DNA from: Acinetobacter sp. ANC 5054
GTDB lineage: Bacteria > Pseudomonadota > Gammaproteobacteria > Pseudomonadales > Moraxellaceae
NCBI RefSeq assembly: GCF_002135295.1
Contig: NZ_NEGG01000001.1
Span: 124,001 to 188,000, forward strand
Length of the DNA stretch: 64,000 nt
Direction of reading: 5' to 3'
Under the pieces are notes generated by a model. That model was given only the letters and a program-made list of their open reading frames with translations. It was not told where the DNA came from and searched no databases. Within the stretch, counting starts at the first letter, position 1, and every line of letters starts with the position of its first letter. This document shows, piece after piece, positions 18,405-26,134 of this stretch. Made by a program: the position numbers and the translations under genes.

Positions 18405-18743
18405 ATGACAACAATACATTATCGTGAAATTGTCTGTGACGGTTACAAACAGACTGAGATCGTAGATGAAAAAAATAGTTTTGATCTGCAACATTTTGCC
18501 AGCGCCTGTGGGCAAAGTCCTGAATGGGTGCTACAACTACTTGAATACGATATTTTGCCCAGTCGTTCTGAAGATCGCATTCATCAATTTTTTGGTGATG
18601 ACATTTCACGTGCCAGACGAGCGTATCGCTTACAACGCGACTTCGATGCCAGTTTTACTGCGGTTGCAATGATGCTCGATCTGATTGATGAGGTTCAGCA
18701 ACTACGTCATCAAGTGAAACAACAACATATTCATAATCACTAA
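18405..18743 (+). CDS. cbpM: CbpA modulator CbpM (MerR-like)
   Basis: 112 residues from MTTIHYREIVCDG. CbpM binds the J domain of CbpA and blocks both its co-chaperone and DNA-binding activity. A MerR-type helix-turn-helix region is seen around DLQHFASACGQSPEWVLQLLEY, and a C-terminal helix DEVQQLRHQVKQQ. AAGGAGAG lies 6 bases before the ATG at 18405, so the longer frame starting inside cbpA is not used. The gap to cbpA is 10 bases: one operon. Confidence 0.9.
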   Translation: MTTIHYREIVCDGYKQTEIVDEKNSFDLQHFASACGQSPEWVLQLLEYDILPSRSEDRIHQFFGDDISRARRAYRLQRDFDASFTAVAMMLDLIDEVQQLRHQVKQQHIHNH

Positions 18744-18753
18744 TTTATTCATA

Positions 18754-18779
18754 AACGCTCTGCCTATCAGGGCGTTTTT
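18754..18779 (+). terminator. cbpAM terminator
   Basis: AACGCTCTG and CAGGGCGTT with one T-G wobble and a 5-base loop, then T tract. Confidence 0.85.
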
Positions 18780-18846
18780 CATTTTCTTGTAGAGAGAACG
18801 ATCGACAACCATGAAAACACGCGATTGCAATAAAAAAGTCAAAAAC

Positions 18847-19074
18847 ATGTTTCCAGAATATCGAGATATCGTTGTGCAACTGCGCGATGAAAATCCACAT
18901 TTTGCTCGAATCTTTGAAGAACATGATGAGTTAGATCGAGAAATTATTCAGCTTGAATTAGATCCGGTCAACCTGCATAACGGTGATATTGAAAGTATTA
19001 AGCGCAAAAAATTAAAGCTTAAAGACGAAATTTATCGCTTATTGAAAGGCTCTTCCAATGATGAAATGAGTTAG
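18847..19074 (+). CDS. YdcH-like DUF465 small protein
   Basis: 75 residues from MFPEYRDIVVQLRDENPHF, the same start as E. coli YdcH. A two-helix charged protein (FARIFEEHDELDREI, IESIKRKKLKLKDEIYRLL), probably cytosolic; function unknown. An upstream in-frame ATG at 18811 would add 12 basic residues and has a GAGAG further upstream, so the longer form cannot be excluded. Confidence 0.8.
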   Translation: MFPEYRDIVVQLRDENPHFARIFEEHDELDREIIQLELDPVNLHNGDIESIKRKKLKLKDEIYRLLKGSSNDEMS

Positions 19075-19353
19075 GCTTTATCTTGACCTTCTCGTTTTGA
19101 GAATTTGTTTGATGCAGTACACCTTATGAAAGAGACGACTTAAAATGTATTTCCTCATTGATGAGGTAAATACTTAATTCAAATTGGTTTACTGCATAAA
19201 AACTTTAGCATTTTGTAAAACTGCATCGCTTAAAGGTCAGCTTACGGCTGTGCCTAAACTATCCTGAGTGTGGGCTCGTCGAAGAGTTTAAACACAATTG
19301 CATGTTTTCCTAGAAAAAAACGAATTCCTATCCTGTGCTAAAGCGAGATACCG
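19075..19353. other. Gene-free gap with a hairpin and a degenerate palindromic repeat
   Basis: No open frame of note. A hairpin at 19147-19173 (TTCCTCAT and ATGAGG arms inside GTATT...AATAC) could act on the upstream transcript. At about 19258-19289, read on the minus strand, CTTCGACGAGC followed a few bases later by CTCAGGATAG resembles the widespread intergenic CTTCGAC/CTCAGG palindromic repeat with a small insertion. Confidence 0.35.
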
Positions 19354-20619
19354 TCATTTAAGTTTGGTTAATTTTTCAATTTCTTTCATCGTCTTGACTG
19401 TACCTTTTACTGTCCCCTTTACAGTTTGCTTAATCGGCTCATAGTCCATAAACCAAAAAATATTCAAATGCTGATCACCATGTTGCTGCGCCAACATATC
19501 AATCACGCTTTTCTCGCCACGCCCAACCAAATGACGACGGTAGAAGTAGTAGATCAGCATGACAGTTGTCGCCAACATAATCCCGAGCATAATCCAAAAC
19601 CCTGTGGGTGATTTGAGTCCCGGAATAAATTCAAAGTTCATGCCGTAAATACCTGTCAGCAAAGTCAGTGGTGCAAAAATAGCAGTAATAATGGCTAAAA
19701 TTCTCATGTTTTCATTGGTTTGGTTGGCAACCGCTGAAAAATGTAAATCGATTGCAGCCTGCACCGCACCGCGTAAACGGGTGGTGTGCTTTTGAATGCG
19801 CTCAATATGGCTGGTCAAATCATCTACACGAACCAACATAATGTCCTGCTTTTCACTGCGTTTTTTGCTTTTCAGATGTGCATAATTTTCCACAACTTCA
19901 TCACGGAGTTCTTGTAATGATTCAATTTGCTCTTCGCACAAATTTTCCACTTGCTGAAAAGCCATATTTTCCTGCAATAACTGATGCCATTTGGTAAAAC
20001 GTCGGTGCCCTTGTAACAGTTCTTGTTGCCAAAATTCGACACGGCGAGTCAAAGGTACGCGTAAATCCAGATACCCATCCACCATGTTATTCAGTAACCG
20101 TAGCGATAAATCGAGCGGGGTGGTCGCAAGCTTTCGTGGTTTATTTTGCTCATCAATCGGACGCTGTATTAGGGTTTCAATGCGTTGAATATAACTCTCA
20201 ATGGCTTTATTCCCCTGCTCACGCACGGTAATCAACACTTGAGGTGTCATCAGAAAACTAATAGGCGTTGTGGCTAAACCAAATACCCGTTCGTGCTTTT
20301 CCAATGCCTGCTCTCCTGCGACAATTTGATCATCGGGTGTGACCATTTTGCGGAAAATCAATAGATCATAATCATCTAAAGTGTCAAAGGCACAAGGGTG
20401 TTCTAAATTTAAAATGTCACGTAAATGGTATTCATTGACACGAATCTGGCAATGTTCAAAAATTTCGTTTTGCCATACTTCAGGGCGATTCACCACATCT
20501 TCACGGGTGCAATCAATCCAAATAAATTCGGGCTCGGGTTGCTCTGGCGTCAACTGTGCTTGATTTTGTGCGTAGATATGCGATGCAGTCGGATGTTGAA
20601 AAAAATAATAGCTTTGCAT
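19354..20619 (-). CDS. corA: CorA-type divalent metal transporter
   Basis: 421 residues. A large N-terminal cytosolic domain is followed by two C-terminal helices (about 308-328 and 340-360). The selectivity motif GMN of the family sits in GIYGMNFEFIPGL between them. The family forms pentameric Mg2+/Co2+/Ni2+ channels. Unlike typical CorA, which ends a few residues after the second helix, this protein has a tail of about 55 residues, including the repeated VKGTVKGTVK and a basic helix. It is monocistronic; pnp lies upstream with its own terminator. Confidence 0.87.
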   Translation of the reverse strand: MQSYYFFQHPTASHIYAQNQAQLTPEQPEPEFIWIDCTREDVVNRPEVWQNEIFEHCQIRVNEYHLRDILNLEHPCAFDTLDDYDLLIFRKMVTPDDQIVAGEQALEKHERVFGLATTPISFLMTPQVLITVREQGNKAIESYIQRIETLIQRPIDEQNKPRKLATTPLDLSLRLLNNMVDGYLDLRVPLTRRVEFWQQELLQGHRRFTKWHQLLQENMAFQQVENLCEEQIESLQELRDEVVENYAHLKSKKRSEKQDIMLVRVDDLTSHIERIQKHTTRLRGAVQAAIDLHFSAVANQTNENMRILAIITAIFAPLTLLTGIYGMNFEFIPGLKSPTGFWIMLGIMLATTVMLIYYFYRRHLVGRGEKSVIDMLAQQHGDQHLNIFWFMDYEPIKQTVKGTVKGTVKTMKEIEKLTKLK

Positions 20620-20657
20620 GACTCATTTTTATTGTTTGTTCATGTGCATCATGCCAT

Positions 20658-20687
20658 AAAAAAAGCCCTCAATTGAGGGCTTTTTTT
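20658..20687 (-). terminator. pnp terminator (30-base palindrome)
   Basis: AGCCCTC, loop AATT, GAGGGCT, flanked by seven-base A and T runs. Lies between the pnp stop and the corA start on the minus strand. Confidence 0.92.
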
Positions 20688-20711
20688 AGACTTTAAACAT
20701 CATTCAAAGCA

Positions 20712-22805
20712 TTAAGCTTGTTCGATGTCTTTCATAGTCAATTTAATACGACCACGGTTATCAACGTCAACAACCTGAACTTTGATTTCTTGACCTTCAG
20801 TCAATACGTCTGAAACGTTCGCAATACGTTCGTTTGAAATTTGAGAGATATGAAGTAAGCCATCAGTACCCGGAAGGATATTAACGAACGCACCAAATTC
20901 TACGATACGGATTACTTTACCAGTATAGATTGTACCTGGTTCGATTTCAGCAGTAAGCGCTTGGATTTTTGCAACAGCAGCAGAAGCAGCAGCTTTAGTT
21001 TCACCAAATACGCGAACTGTACCGTTATCTTCGATATCGATTGCAGCTTTAGTTTCTTCAGTGATGGCACGGATTGTTGCGCCGCCTTTACCAATGACAT
21101 CACGGATTTTGTCCGGATTAATGTTGATCACTTGGAATGTAGGCGCGTGCATAGAAATTTCAGGACGAGCGCGTGAAATCACTTGGTTCATTTCGTTCAG
21201 GATGTGCATACGGCCAGCATAAGCTTGGTTCAATGCAGACTCCATGATCTCTTCAGTGATCCCTTCGATCTTGATGTCCATTTGAAGTGCAGTAATACCG
21301 TTTGCAGAACCTGCTACTTTAAAGTCCATGTCGCCAAGGTGATCTTCGTCACCCAAGATGTCAGAAAGAACTGCGAAACGCTCGCCTTCTTTTACTAGAC
21401 CCATTGCGATACCCGCAACTGGCGCTTTAAGCGGAACACCTGCGTCCATAAGTGATAATGAAGCACCACATACAGAAGCCATTGAAGATGAACCATTAGA
21501 TTCAGTGATATCAGATACGATACGAATTACGTACGGGAAGCGATCAGCTGCTGGAAGAACTGCTTGAACACCACGACGTGCTAGACGGCCGTGACCGATT
21601 TCACGACGTTTAGGACCAGATTCACGACCAGTTTCACCTACAGAGTATGCAGGGAAGTTGTAGTGAAGCATGAAGTTATCAGTTTTAGTACCAGCAAGGG
21701 TATCAACCATTAACGCATCACGAGTGTTACCCAAAGTTGTTGTTACCAACGCTTGAGTTTCACCACGTGTGAACAATGCAGAACCGTGCGCACGGCCTAA
21801 CACGCCCACTTGTACGTCAATTGCGCGAACAGTTTTTGTATCACGGCCATCAATACGTGGTTTGCCAGACAAGATGTTGTCACGAACTGTACGGTATTTA
21901 AGGTCTTCGAATAATTCGTTTACTTCATCAGCAATGCCAGTTTCGTCATTTTCAGGAACGAATTGAGCCAAAGCTTCTTCTTGAAGTGCATCTAGTGCTG
22001 CATAACGATCGTGTTTAACAGCGATTGTGTATGCTTCAGAAATTTTAGCTTCGAATGCTGCTTTTAATTTGCCAAGAAGCTCTTCGTTTTTAACTGGAGC
22101 AACCCAAGTTGACTCAACTGCACCAGCAGCTGCAGCAAATTCTTTGATCGCTTGGATCGCGATTTGCATTTCGTCATGACCGAACAATACAGCGCCAAGC
22201 ATTTGGTCTTCTGAAAGTTCTTTCGCTTCAGATTCAACCATCAATACTGCAGATTCTGTACCCGCAACAACAAGGTCAAGATCAGATTCTTTTAACTGTT
22301 CGTGGTTCGGGTTAAGAATGTATTCGCCGTTGATCAAACCAACACGCGCGCCGCCGATTGGACCGCGGAATGGAGTACCTGCAATCGATAACGCAGCAGA
22401 TGTACCCAACATTGCAGCAATGTCAGCATCCATAGTTTTGTCAGAAGAAATAACAGTTGCTGTTACTTGGATTTCGTTGAAGTAACCTTCTGGGAACAAC
22501 GGACGGATTGGACGGTCAATTAAGCGTGAAATTAAAGTTTCAGCTTCAGACGCACGGCCTTCACGTTTACCGTAACCACCAGGGATACGACCAGCAGCAT
22601 ATTGTTTTTCTTGGTAGTTAACAGTCAATGGGAAGAAGTCTTGACCTGCTTTTGCTTTAGGTTGAGCAACAACAGCAACAAGAACTTGTACACCACCCAT
22701 TGTAATCACAACAGTGTTTGCTTGACGTGCAACACGGCCTGTTTCAAGCACTACATTGTGCTGACCGAATTGGAATTCTTTACGAATAATATTAAACATC
22801 GACAT
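20712..22805 (-). CDS. pnp: Polynucleotide phosphorylase
   Basis: 697 residues. PNPase degrades RNA 3'-5' using phosphate and belongs to the RNA degradosome. Two RNase PH domains (about 10-230 and 310-540, with [27 protein letters not shown]), a KH domain (about 555-615, [16 protein letters not shown]) and an S1 domain (about 620-692, [28 protein letters not shown]). Translation could start at the Met at 22805 or at the second Met (22799). It lies directly after rpsO as in most proteobacteria. Confidence 0.97.
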   Translation of the reverse strand: MSMFNIIRKEFQFGQHNVVLETGRVARQANTVVITMGGVQVLVAVVAQPKAKAGQDFFPLTVNYQEKQYAAGRIPGGYGKREGRASEAETLISRLIDRPIRPLFPEGYFNEIQVTATVISSDKTMDADIAAMLGTSAALSIAGTPFRGPIGGARVGLINGEYILNPNHEQLKESDLDLVVAGTESAVLMVESEAKELSEDQMLGAVLFGHDEMQIAIQAIKEFAAAAGAVESTWVAPVKNEELLGKLKAAFEAKISEAYTIAVKHDRYAALDALQEEALAQFVPENDETGIADEVNELFEDLKYRTVRDNILSGKPRIDGRDTKTVRAIDVQVGVLGRAHGSALFTRGETQALVTTTLGNTRDALMVDTLAGTKTDNFMLHYNFPAYSVGETGRESGPKRREIGHGRLARRGVQAVLPAADRFPYVIRIVSDITESNGSSSMASVCGASLSLMDAGVPLKAPVAGIAMGLVKEGERFAVLSDILGDEDHLGDMDFKVAGSANGITALQMDIKIEGITEEIMESALNQAYAGRMHILNEMNQVISRARPEISMHAPTFQVININPDKIRDVIGKGGATIRAITEETKAAIDIEDNGTVRVFGETKAAASAAVAKIQALTAEIEPGTIYTGKVIRIVEFGAFVNILPGTDGLLHISQISNERIANVSDVLTEGQEIKVQVVDVDNRGRIKLTMKDIEQA

Positions 22806-22845
22806 GTTTTATTTTTTCCTAGTTCTTGTGAACAATTATTCTAGT

Positions 22846-22925
22846 GGAGACCCCTAAGGTTTGGCATTCACTCGGCTGTACATGAGCCTGCGGAATAAAT
22901 GACAAAGCTTAGAAGCCGACCTCAC
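22846..22925 (-). promoter_or_regulatory. Structured 5' leader of pnp
   Basis: On the minus strand, CTAAGCTTTGTCATT (22898-22912) pairs with AATGCCAAACCTTAG (22854-22868) with two mismatches, and a small hairpin with GGCT/AGCC arms sits in the loop. In E. coli the pnp leader folds into a long stem cut by RNase III and then by PNPase itself (autoregulation). This stem is in the same place, so the same control is inferred; the sequence is not that of E. coli. Confidence 0.5.
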
Positions 22926-22977
22926 CAGACAATTTATACTCTTACAAGAGTAAAACACTAATTTAAGACACAAAGAA

Positions 22978-23023
22978 GGAGCGAAACATCGCCCCTTCCC
23001 CATTATCCAGCCAAGGCTGGATA
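22978..23023 (-). other. rpsO-pnp intergenic hairpins
   Basis: Two stems follow rpsO on the minus strand: TATCCAGCC with GGCTGGATA (perfect, 23004-23023), then GGGGCGA with TCGCTCC (22978-22995) before TTCTTT. The second is a weak candidate rpsO terminator that would let part of transcription pass into pnp. Confidence 0.45.
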
Positions 23024-23088
23024 GACTTTAGTTTTCAGTATTACGGCATTCGACATGCAATAGTCCGAAAATAAAAGTTTAAATCGAA

Positions 23089-23358
23089 TTAACGACGTAA
23101 ACCTAAAGCAGCAATCAATGCGCTGTAACGAGTAGCGTCTTTACCTTTAAGGTAGTCAAGAAGCTTACGACGTTGGTTAACCATACGGATAAGACCGCGA
23201 CGGCTATGGTGGTCGTGTTTGTGCTCTTTGAAGTGACCTTGTAAGTCATTGATTTGAGCTGTTAAAAGAGCTACTTGAACTTCTGGTGAACCAGTGTCGT
23301 TTTCAGCGCGAGCAAATTTAGCGATGATCTCTGCGCGATCTGCGTTTGTTAAAGCCAT
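23089..23358 (-). CDS. rpsO: 30S ribosomal protein S15
   Basis: 89 residues, exact family length, with the S15 signatures [35 protein letters not shown] and LLDYLKGKD...[12 protein letters not shown]. It binds 16S rRNA early in small-subunit assembly. GGAG sits 7 bases upstream of the ATG. A hairpin in the leader at 23402-23421 (CAGCTGAT and ATCAGTTG arms) may be the site of S15 autoregulation. Confidence 0.97.
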   Translation of the reverse strand: MALTNADRAEIIAKFARAENDTGSPEVQVALLTAQINDLQGHFKEHKHDHHSRRGLIRMVNQRRKLLDYLKGKDATRYSALIAALGLRR

Positions 23359-23448
23359 TCGATTTCTCCGAGATGCTTATAAAGTTAACTTTTGATACGA
23401 ATCAACTGATAAATCAGCTGACTGCCGTGCATCACTACAGCAAGTGCA

Positions 23449-23454
23449 TTATAT
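23449..23454 (-). promoter_or_regulatory. Candidate -10 box of rpsO
   Basis: A perfect TATAAT on the minus strand 90 bases before the rpsO ATG; the -35 match is poor. Confidence 0.4.
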
Positions 23455-23706
23455 TAAGGGAAAATTGACCAAATTGCAAAAAGAGATGACCACGTGTAAC
23501 GCGTTATTGACGGCCAAATATCTAAGTTGAATTTACATGATTTTTCCATGCACTTCGCCATTGCTAAACTCATAATTCATTCAGCTTAAAGATCAATTTG
23601 AATGCACCTTTTTAGCGATGAAAGCTTAAATTTTACAACCTTATTTTTGATATATTTTGCCAACTTTAAACTACCTTATTCATTTAAAAAAAATTAAATA
23701 AAAAAA

Positions 23707-23732
23707 AGCCCGAGCTAAGCTCGGGCTTTTTT
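23707..23732. terminator. Strong bidirectional terminator
   Basis: AGCCCGAGC and GCTCGGGCT arms flanked by A and T runs, in the gene-free stretch 23359-24224 between recD and rpsO. Confidence 0.85.
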
Positions 23733-23975
23733 GCGCTGTAGTTTCTTCTTTTTTAATTATAATTTTATTATTTATTGTTTTATTTGGCGCTTTTTCGCGT
23801 CCTTATGTCAAACATTCCATGTTTTAACTTGCACTTCCTTATGTGGTAGATTTTGCCACAACGAGCATTAGATTAAAGTCGTATTTTTCGTATCTATATG
23901 TAAGCTTTTTCGTACAAAAGTTAAACTTGTTCTCTTTTTTGTTACACAACACATTTTTTAGTGATCTTCAGACAT

Positions 23976-24220
23976 AAAAAAGCCCTGTAGTCTCTCCCAA
24001 AACTACAAGGCTTAGCGGCTGTAAGTTTCCTCTTTCCTTACTTCACTGTAAGTTCGCTGTCTTTAGACGTTATTCTTATACTTTTGCGATTTTACTCAAC
24101 TATCCGTGTTGAGTTCTTTTTCTGTGAAGCCATCTTCTCAAAAACCATGCAAAAGCTCTATGCGCTAATTTCTCGAATCAATGTAAGCTATTTCTTACAA
24201 AATCTAATACATTTTGCCTA
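23976..24220 (-). ncRNA. Possible recD 3'UTR or small RNA ending in a strong terminator
   Basis: On the minus strand an 11-base-pair stem (AGCCTTGTAGT with ACTACAGGGCT, one wobble) at 23981-24012 is followed by TTTTTT. It lies about 210 bases after the recD stop with no gene between. The sequence in between is purine-rich (AGCGAACTTACAG, GGAAAGAGGAAACTTACAG). It could be the long recD 3' end or a separate small RNA; a TATAAG near 24080 is a weak -10. 23740-23970 holds nothing recognisable. Confidence 0.35.
24094..24121 (+). terminator. Plus-strand terminator hairpin facing recD
   Basis: ACTCAAC (24094-24100) and GTTGAGT (24108-24114) with a 7-base loop, then TCTTTTT. No plus-strand gene precedes it within 700 bases, so it may end an unannotated transcript or protect recD from antisense reading. 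Confidence 0.5.
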
Positions 24221-24224
24221 TGCT

Positions 24225-25970
24225 TTACAAAGCAAGTTGATTATTAACTTTATCTAATAAACCACTGACGCGTGCTGTTCGTTTGGTAAGCGCTTTCGCC
24301 AATGCTTCTTTGGCTACAAGTAGGCTTACCACTTTTTTGGCACGCGTAATCGCGGTATAAATCAGTTCTTTGCTCATCATATCGGCTGCATGATTTTCTA
24401 ATACAACCGCTGTATGTGTGAATTCAGAACCTTGTGATTTGTGAATTGTTAGCGCATAAGCCGTTTCGATACTTTTCGGTAGACGTGTGGCAGCCACCCA
24501 TTTATCTAAACTTGGAAAATACACTTCAAATTGGCTTTTGGGCTGTGAAGGACGAATCAGGCAAATCCCAATATCACCATTTGATAGTCCAAGTTGATAA
24601 TCGTTATAAGTCATCATCACAGGACGTCCGACATACCAATCCCCTTGTTTCAGCGCTCCCAGTTGATGTAATACCCGAGATTCGATCTGCTGATTTAACT
24701 CATGCAAGCCCAGCTTACCGTAGCGAATCGCAGATAAAATTCGATAATCATCAAATTTTTTAATGACTTGTGTAAGCCATGCGGCAAATTCATCATCATT
24801 TTCTGGCGCTTGTTTGAGGATATGCACATAAGGTTGGAAGCCATACATCAACTGATCATAGTAAGTCCCCCAGTCACTCGCAGATTCGTTTGAATCTGGT
24901 AGATATTGCAACTGAATATGGTCTGCCATATCACTCGATAATGCGACTTGAGCCAGTGTTCCCGCAGCAATCACTGCTTGCTCAAAATGTGCCAGTACTT
25001 CTACCGTATTCTTTTCTTCTTCTTGCTGTTGAATAAATTGGGCAAATGTCCCAATAGCTGCACCTTGCACAAAACGCCGACTGGTCTGTAAATGTGTACG
25101 ATGTGCCTTAAGTGCCTCGACTTCCTGTAAATTGGCAAGCACTGCACCTACATCGACTGAAGCCAATTGTTCAGCATCTCCCAATAAAATCAGTTTGGCA
25201 TGATCAGGGATGGCGGCAAATAGCATCTGCGCCAAACTCAAATCCAGCATTGAGGCTTCATCGACCACAATCACATCATAGGGTAAACGCTGGCGCGCAT
25301 TAAAACGTGGAATTGCCCGTGTACCAAGTCCCAATAATCGATGCAAAGTTACCGGTTTTAAATTTTTATGAATCACCGAAAATTGTTTCAATGCTGGGTC
25401 TTTAAAAGCGGCTTGCAGTGCTTCTTCCATACGCTGTGCCGCCTTACCTGTCGGCGCTGCCATAGCAATACGAAGTTCAGGTTTAGCTTCATTCAGGACT
25501 GCAATAATACGTGCTAAGGTATAGGTCTTACCTGTCCCAGGCCCGCCCGTAATAATATTAAAACTCTGCTGACACACCATGTTTAGGGCTTGGATTTGAT
25601 GCGGATCGGTCAATAAACCTTGGCTGTACTCTGCTCCAGACATAGGCGAAGTCAAATGGCTTAAACGCGCTACCTGCTGAGCAAGGGCATGCTCCAGTGC
25701 CCAATAACGATATAAATACAAGCGCTGCCCATCAAAGACCAAGGGCGAAGGCTGCTGTATTGCCTGTGTTTCAGGCTGAACAATGGGAGCTAGACAGTGA
25801 ATTTGTGTAGGCGTTAGGACTTTGCAACTGTCACCATTTTGCACAGCTTGCATGAGCTGTTGAATCAGTTCATTGGCCTGTTGCTGATCTGAACTTTGCG
25901 GTAAATATTGCTCAAGTAAATAGCTAATCCAGTCGGGTAAAACTGCATCATTTTCAGTTCTTTCTAGCAT
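24225..25970 (-). CDS. recD: Exodeoxyribonuclease V alpha subunit RecD
   Basis: 581 residues. RecD is the fast 5'-3' helicase of RecBCD. N-terminal helical domain, Walker A ITGGPGTGKTYTL (near 143), DEASMLD Walker B, and UvrD-like C-terminal motif IHKSQGSEFTHTAVVLE with TAITRAKK. Slightly shorter than E. coli RecD (608). It follows recB after a 164-base gap, not the tight spacing seen for recC-recB, so it may have its own promoter. Confidence 0.95.
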   Translation of the reverse strand: MLERTENDAVLPDWISYLLEQYLPQSSDQQQANELIQQLMQAVQNGDSCKVLTPTQIHCLAPIVQPETQAIQQPSPLVFDGQRLYLYRYWALEHALAQQVARLSHLTSPMSGAEYSQGLLTDPHQIQALNMVCQQSFNIITGGPGTGKTYTLARIIAVLNEAKPELRIAMAAPTGKAAQRMEEALQAAFKDPALKQFSVIHKNLKPVTLHRLLGLGTRAIPRFNARQRLPYDVIVVDEASMLDLSLAQMLFAAIPDHAKLILLGDAEQLASVDVGAVLANLQEVEALKAHRTHLQTSRRFVQGAAIGTFAQFIQQQEEEKNTVEVLAHFEQAVIAAGTLAQVALSSDMADHIQLQYLPDSNESASDWGTYYDQLMYGFQPYVHILKQAPENDDEFAAWLTQVIKKFDDYRILSAIRYGKLGLHELNQQIESRVLHQLGALKQGDWYVGRPVMMTYNDYQLGLSNGDIGICLIRPSQPKSQFEVYFPSLDKWVAATRLPKSIETAYALTIHKSQGSEFTHTAVVLENHAADMMSKELIYTAITRAKKVVSLLVAKEALAKALTKRTARVSGLLDKVNNQLAL

Positions 25971-26020
25971 AGTTTTTCACCCTAAATTTTTCATTTTCGC
26001 CATAGTTTTCCGCAAGCGAT

Positions 26021-26046
26021 TCAAAGCCTGTACAGATAAGGCTTTT
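26021..26046. terminator. Candidate terminator between recB and recD
   Basis: AAAGCC and GGCTTT arms around a loop of about 11 bases; TTTTT follows on the plus strand and a weaker T run on the minus. It would separate recD from recB. Confidence 0.4.
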
Positions 26047-26052
26047 TGATCA

Positions 26053-26085
26053 TTTTCCACACAGTTATCCTCAAACTTATCCACA
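26053..26085 (+). promoter_or_regulatory. Array of three DnaA-box-like sites at 12-base spacing
   Basis: TTTTCCACA (26053-26061) and TTATCCACA (26077-26085) both fit the DnaA consensus TTWTNCACA; TTATCCTCA (26065-26073) differs by one base. Starts are exactly 12 bases apart, all in the same orientation, followed by about 60 bases of very AT-rich DNA. The cluster sits between the recB stop and recD. dnaA, dnaN, gyrB and rpmH are absent, so this is unlikely to be oriC itself. Confidence 0.6.
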
Positions 26086-26134
26086 AAACAAACAATTGAT
26101 TTAATTTTGTTAATTTTTCTATTTTGGATATTTT

